A DNA stretch of 17,269 bases from Bacteroidota bacterium. Lineage in GTDB: Bacteria > Bacteroidota > Bacteroidia > Flavobacteriales > Flavobacteriaceae. This document shows, in pieces, positions 15,318 through 17,269 of the stretch (within the stretch, counting starts at the first letter, position 1; each line of letters begins with the position of its first letter). The DNA lies in contig JAEWCF010000083.1 of NCBI GenBank assembly GCA_023390775.1, forward strand, positions 1 through 17,269, read 5' to 3'. The notes beneath the pieces were generated by a model. That model searched no databases and was not told the DNA's origin. It saw nothing but the letters and a program-made list of their open reading frames with translations. The position numbers were made by a program, and so were the translations under genes.

Positions 15318-16027
15318 TGCAATTATTCTACAATCCCGGCATTACCGGCAGCTCCGAAGGTTTTTCGTTCGATCGGGAGGAAAGCCGCCATATCGTCAAG
15401 GTTTTGCGCAAATCCAATGGAGACAATTTATTCGTGACCAACGGCGCGGGCAGTATTTTCACTACCGAGATCACATCGGCCGCCGAACATAAATGCACCG
15501 TTAGGATAACCGCAGAGCAGGTTTTCGCCAAACCGGCGTTCGAAATCCATCTGGCCGTCGCCCCCACCAAGATGATGGACCGTTACGAGTGGTTTCTTGA
15601 AAAGGCGACCGAACTCGGCGCCACCCGGATCACGCCGATCATCTGTGACCGTTCGGAAAGGCGGGCTCTCAAGGCCGACCGCCTGCACAAGATCGTGCAA
15701 TCGGCGATGAAGCAATCGCTGCGGGCATGGCTTCCTATTCTTGACGAGCCGGTCGATTTTGGCGAATTTTGCCGTGCGGAAAACATCGGGACAAAAATCA
15801 TCGCACATTGCGAGGACGGGCAGCGGAAAACCTTTAAGCAACTGATCCGGCCTGGGGAAAACGTCACGGTGCTGGTTGGCCCCGAAGGCGATTTCACCTC
15901 CAGGGAAATCACCCTGGCGCTGGAAAACGGGTATTTGCCCGCGACATTGGGCGAAAACAGGCTCAGGACCGAGACGGCGGCCATAGCGGCCTGCCATGCC
16001 GTAACCTTAATCAATGAACCATCATGA
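15317..16027 (+). CDS. rsmE: 16S rRNA m3U1498 methyltransferase RsmE
   Basis: SPOUT-class methyltransferase that uses S-adenosylmethionine to methylate U1498 of 16S rRNA in the small subunit. The 236-residue product has an N-terminal PUA-like RNA-binding region (about 1-70, with EESRHIVKVLR) and a trefoil-knot catalytic domain. Knot motifs are LVGPEGDFTSREI (187-199) and LGENRLRTETAAI (211-223), together with KMMDRYEWFLEKATELGA. The start overlaps the tsaD stop by one base. The end overlaps the next start as ATGA (16024-16027), so three genes are translationally linked. Confidence 0.95.
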   Translation: MQLFYNPGITGSSEGFSFDREESRHIVKVLRKSNGDNLFVTNGAGSIFTTEITSAAEHKCTVRITAEQVFAKPAFEIHLAVAPTKMMDRYEWFLEKATELGATRITPIICDRSERRALKADRLHKIVQSAMKQSLRAWLPILDEPVDFGEFCRAENIGTKIIAHCEDGQRKTFKQLIRPGENVTVLVGPEGDFTSREITLALENGYLPATLGENRLRTETAAIAACHAVTLINEPS

Positions 16028-16662
16028 AAAAGATAGTGTATCTGGTGATGTTGTTTTCCACGGTGGCCGGCGCACAGGAAATCGCGCTGCTCAAATACAA
16101 CGGAGGCGGCGACTGGTATGCCAATCCCACCTCGTTGCCCAATCTGATCAAATTCAGCAACAGAACGCTCAATACGCGGCTTCGGGCCAAACCCGCGACC
16201 GTTGAGCCTTCGAGCCCCGATATTTTTTCCTACCCAATGGTGCACATGACCGGGCACGGAAATGTAGTGTTCAGTGATGCCGACCTTGTTAACCTGCGGC
16301 AATACCTGTTGGCGGGAGGGTTTCTTCACATCGATGACAATTACGGGATGGACCAATATGTCCGGCGGGAAATCAAGCGGCTCTTCCCCGATCGCGAACT
16401 CGCAGAACTGCCGTCGTCCCATCCCATTTTCCAGAAGCCCAATCCTTTTCCGGCGGGCCTTCCCAAGATCCACGAACACGATGGCAAACGCCCGCAGGCG
16501 TTCGGGCTGTTTGAAAAGGGCAGGCTGATCTTGCTTTACACCTATGAAACGGACCTCGGCGACGGCTGGGAAGATGCCGAAGTCAACAACGATCCCGCCG
16601 AGATACGCGAAAAAGCCTTAAAAATGGGCGCCAACATCATTCATCATATCTTCACCAATTAG
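16024..16662 (+). CDS. Exported DUF4159-domain protein
   Basis: A 212-residue protein with a clear N-terminal signal peptide: basic MKK, a hydrophobic core, and a likely signal peptidase I site after AGA17 before Gln18. The mature part matches the DUF4159 family. It contains KYNGGGDWYANPTSLPNLI, YPMVHMTGHGNVVFSDAD, LRQYLLAGGFLHIDDNYG and an EIKRLFPDRELAELPSSHPIF block. The family has no established biochemical role; a flavodoxin-like or GATase-like fold has been suggested for related proteins. It starts inside the rsmE stop codon (ATGA overlap), so it is cotranscribed with tsaD and rsmE even though it acts outside the cytoplasm. No good terminator follows: an inverted repeat at 16662-16684 has its T-run on the wrong side. 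Confidence 0.88.
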   Translation: MKKIVYLVMLFSTVAGAQEIALLKYNGGGDWYANPTSLPNLIKFSNRTLNTRLRAKPATVEPSSPDIFSYPMVHMTGHGNVVFSDADLVNLRQYLLAGGFLHIDDNYGMDQYVRREIKRLFPDRELAELPSSHPIFQKPNPFPAGLPKIHEHDGKRPQAFGLFEKGRLILLYTYETDLGDGWEDAEVNNDPAEIREKALKMGANIIHHIFTN

Positions 16663-16706
16663 CAGTTTTTTTTAGGCGAACTGCATCAAACTTTAAGATT
16701 TAACGG

Positions 16707-16737
16707 TTGGGTACGTAATTTTTTTGTTATAAAATTG
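16707..16737 (+). promoter_or_regulatory. Probable promoter of the metalloprotease lipoprotein gene
   Basis: TTG (16707-16709) and TAAAATTG (16730-16737) fit the Bacteroidota -33/-7 promoter, with one mismatch in TAnnTTTG and a 20-nt spacer. The -7 element lies 26 nt before the ATG at 16764, giving a short AT-rich leader. Confidence 0.45.
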
Positions 16738-16763
16738 TTATTGCTATAACCAAATACTTTTTT

Positions 16764-17269
16764 ATGAGAAAATTACTTTTATCGGCGTCGGCGCTGCTGG
16801 TGCTGTTCGCCTGCCAAAATGAGGAAAGCGTTTCAAATGCAGAGGACAAAGGCACGCTTAAGCGGGGTTGCGCCGCCCATGAAGTCCACGAGCGGCAATT
16901 GGCAGAAGATCCGACCTTGGCCCTTCGCATGAATGAAATCGAGGAGTTCACCCAGCGGGCCATCGCCGAAAACCGCCTGGTAAACGGCAAGATCGTGATC
17001 CCGGTTGTCGTGAATGTACTGTACAAGACAGCTGCTGAAAACATTTCGCTGGCGCAGATACAATCCCAGATCGACGTATTAAACCAGGATTTTACGGCCA
17101 CCAATTCCGACTGGAACCAGGTACCGGCCCTCTTCTCCGGCGTGAAGTCAAATGTGGACATCACTTTCGAACTTGATGCGGTAAACCGCAAGGCTACCAA
17201 CAAGCCGTCCTGGGGAACCAAGGATTTGATGAAAAAATCGTCAAAGGGCGGACTCGACCCGACTAGCCC
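16764..17269 (+). CDS. Lipoprotein zinc metalloprotease, M43 (pappalysin/ulilysin-like) family, N-terminal part only
   Basis: The frame from ATG 16764 stays open to the window end: 168 codons, C-terminus missing. The start MRKLLLSASALLVLFACQNE is a lipoprotein signal with lipobox LFAC, so Cys17 would be lipidated and the protein held at the cell surface or in the periplasm. The region after it (HEVHERQLAEDP, RMNEIEEFTQ, NGKIVIPVVVNVLYKT, ENISLAQIQSQIDVLNQDF, ATNSDWNQVP) is the propeptide and leading edge of flavobacterial M43 metalloproteases. In these proteins the HExxHxxGxxH zinc site lies further downstream. Because that site is outside the window, catalytic competence cannot be checked. 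A promoter-like sequence precedes it, so it is probably transcribed separately from the tsaD operon. Confidence 0.8.
   Translation, partial: MRKLLLSASALLVLFACQNEESVSNAEDKGTLKRGCAAHEVHERQLAEDPTLALRMNEIEEFTQRAIAENRLVNGKIVIPVVVNVLYKTAAENISLAQIQSQIDVLNQDFTATNSDWNQVPALFSGVKSNVDITFELDAVNRKATNKPSWGTKDLMKKSSKGGLDPTS

Noticed and set aside
16662..16684. Inverted repeat GCAGTT / AACTGC after the DUF4159 gene, considered as a terminator
   Set aside because: The T-run lies in the loop next to the 5' arm and not after the 3' arm, so it does not form a standard terminator on the + strand.

Overview
The window looks like chromosome of a member of the Bacteroidota, most likely a Flavobacteriaceae with higher GC than the typical low-GC Flavobacterium. 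The ClpC, GcvT, HutH, TamB, TsaD, DUF4159 and M43-protease proteins all read like flavobacterial versions. Strong Shine-Dalgarno sites are rare, and several upstream regions carry matches to the Bacteroidota promoter (-33 TTTG, -7 TAnnTTTG). I see no tRNA, rRNA, CRISPR array, insertion sequence or phage gene. These assignments come from reading motifs by eye, without database searches.

Layout. (1) 1-3189: the 3' end of clpC, then alkB and an isoaspartyl peptidase/asparaginase on the + strand. These two genes are bracketed by two small minus-strand genes whose products share an unusual C-terminal motif. (2) 3247-5649, minus strand: hutH and nnrD. (3) 5757-7559, + strand: gcvT and yebC in tight array, ending in a strong terminator. 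(4) 7560-7777: a repeat-bearing spacer with two different arrays that both have a 7-bp period. (5) 7778-14192, minus strand: tamB, then an orphan glycoside hydrolase family 2 gene. (6) 14298-16662, + strand: tsaD, rsmE and a secreted DUF4159 protein, coupled by overlapping stop and start codons. (7) 16764-end: the N-terminal part of a lipoprotein M43-like metalloprotease, cut by the window edge.

How the genes work together. Most of the window is core housekeeping. It covers protein quality control (ClpC), tRNA and rRNA modification (TsaD, RsmE), a translation or regulatory factor (YebC), one-carbon metabolism (GcvT), histidine breakdown (HutH), outer-membrane assembly (TamB), and three damage-handling enzymes: AlkB for alkylated nucleic acid, the isoaspartyl peptidase, and NnrD for hydrated NAD(P)H.

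The least explained element is the pair of small hydrophilic proteins at 1122-1373 and 2983-3189. They share the tail RKYxMFxNHSSAxDxPxTIT, and the codon differences between them suggest selection on the protein. I do not recognise this family. A second oddity is tamB: its membrane anchor is encoded in frame but has no ATG, GTG or TTG ahead of it.
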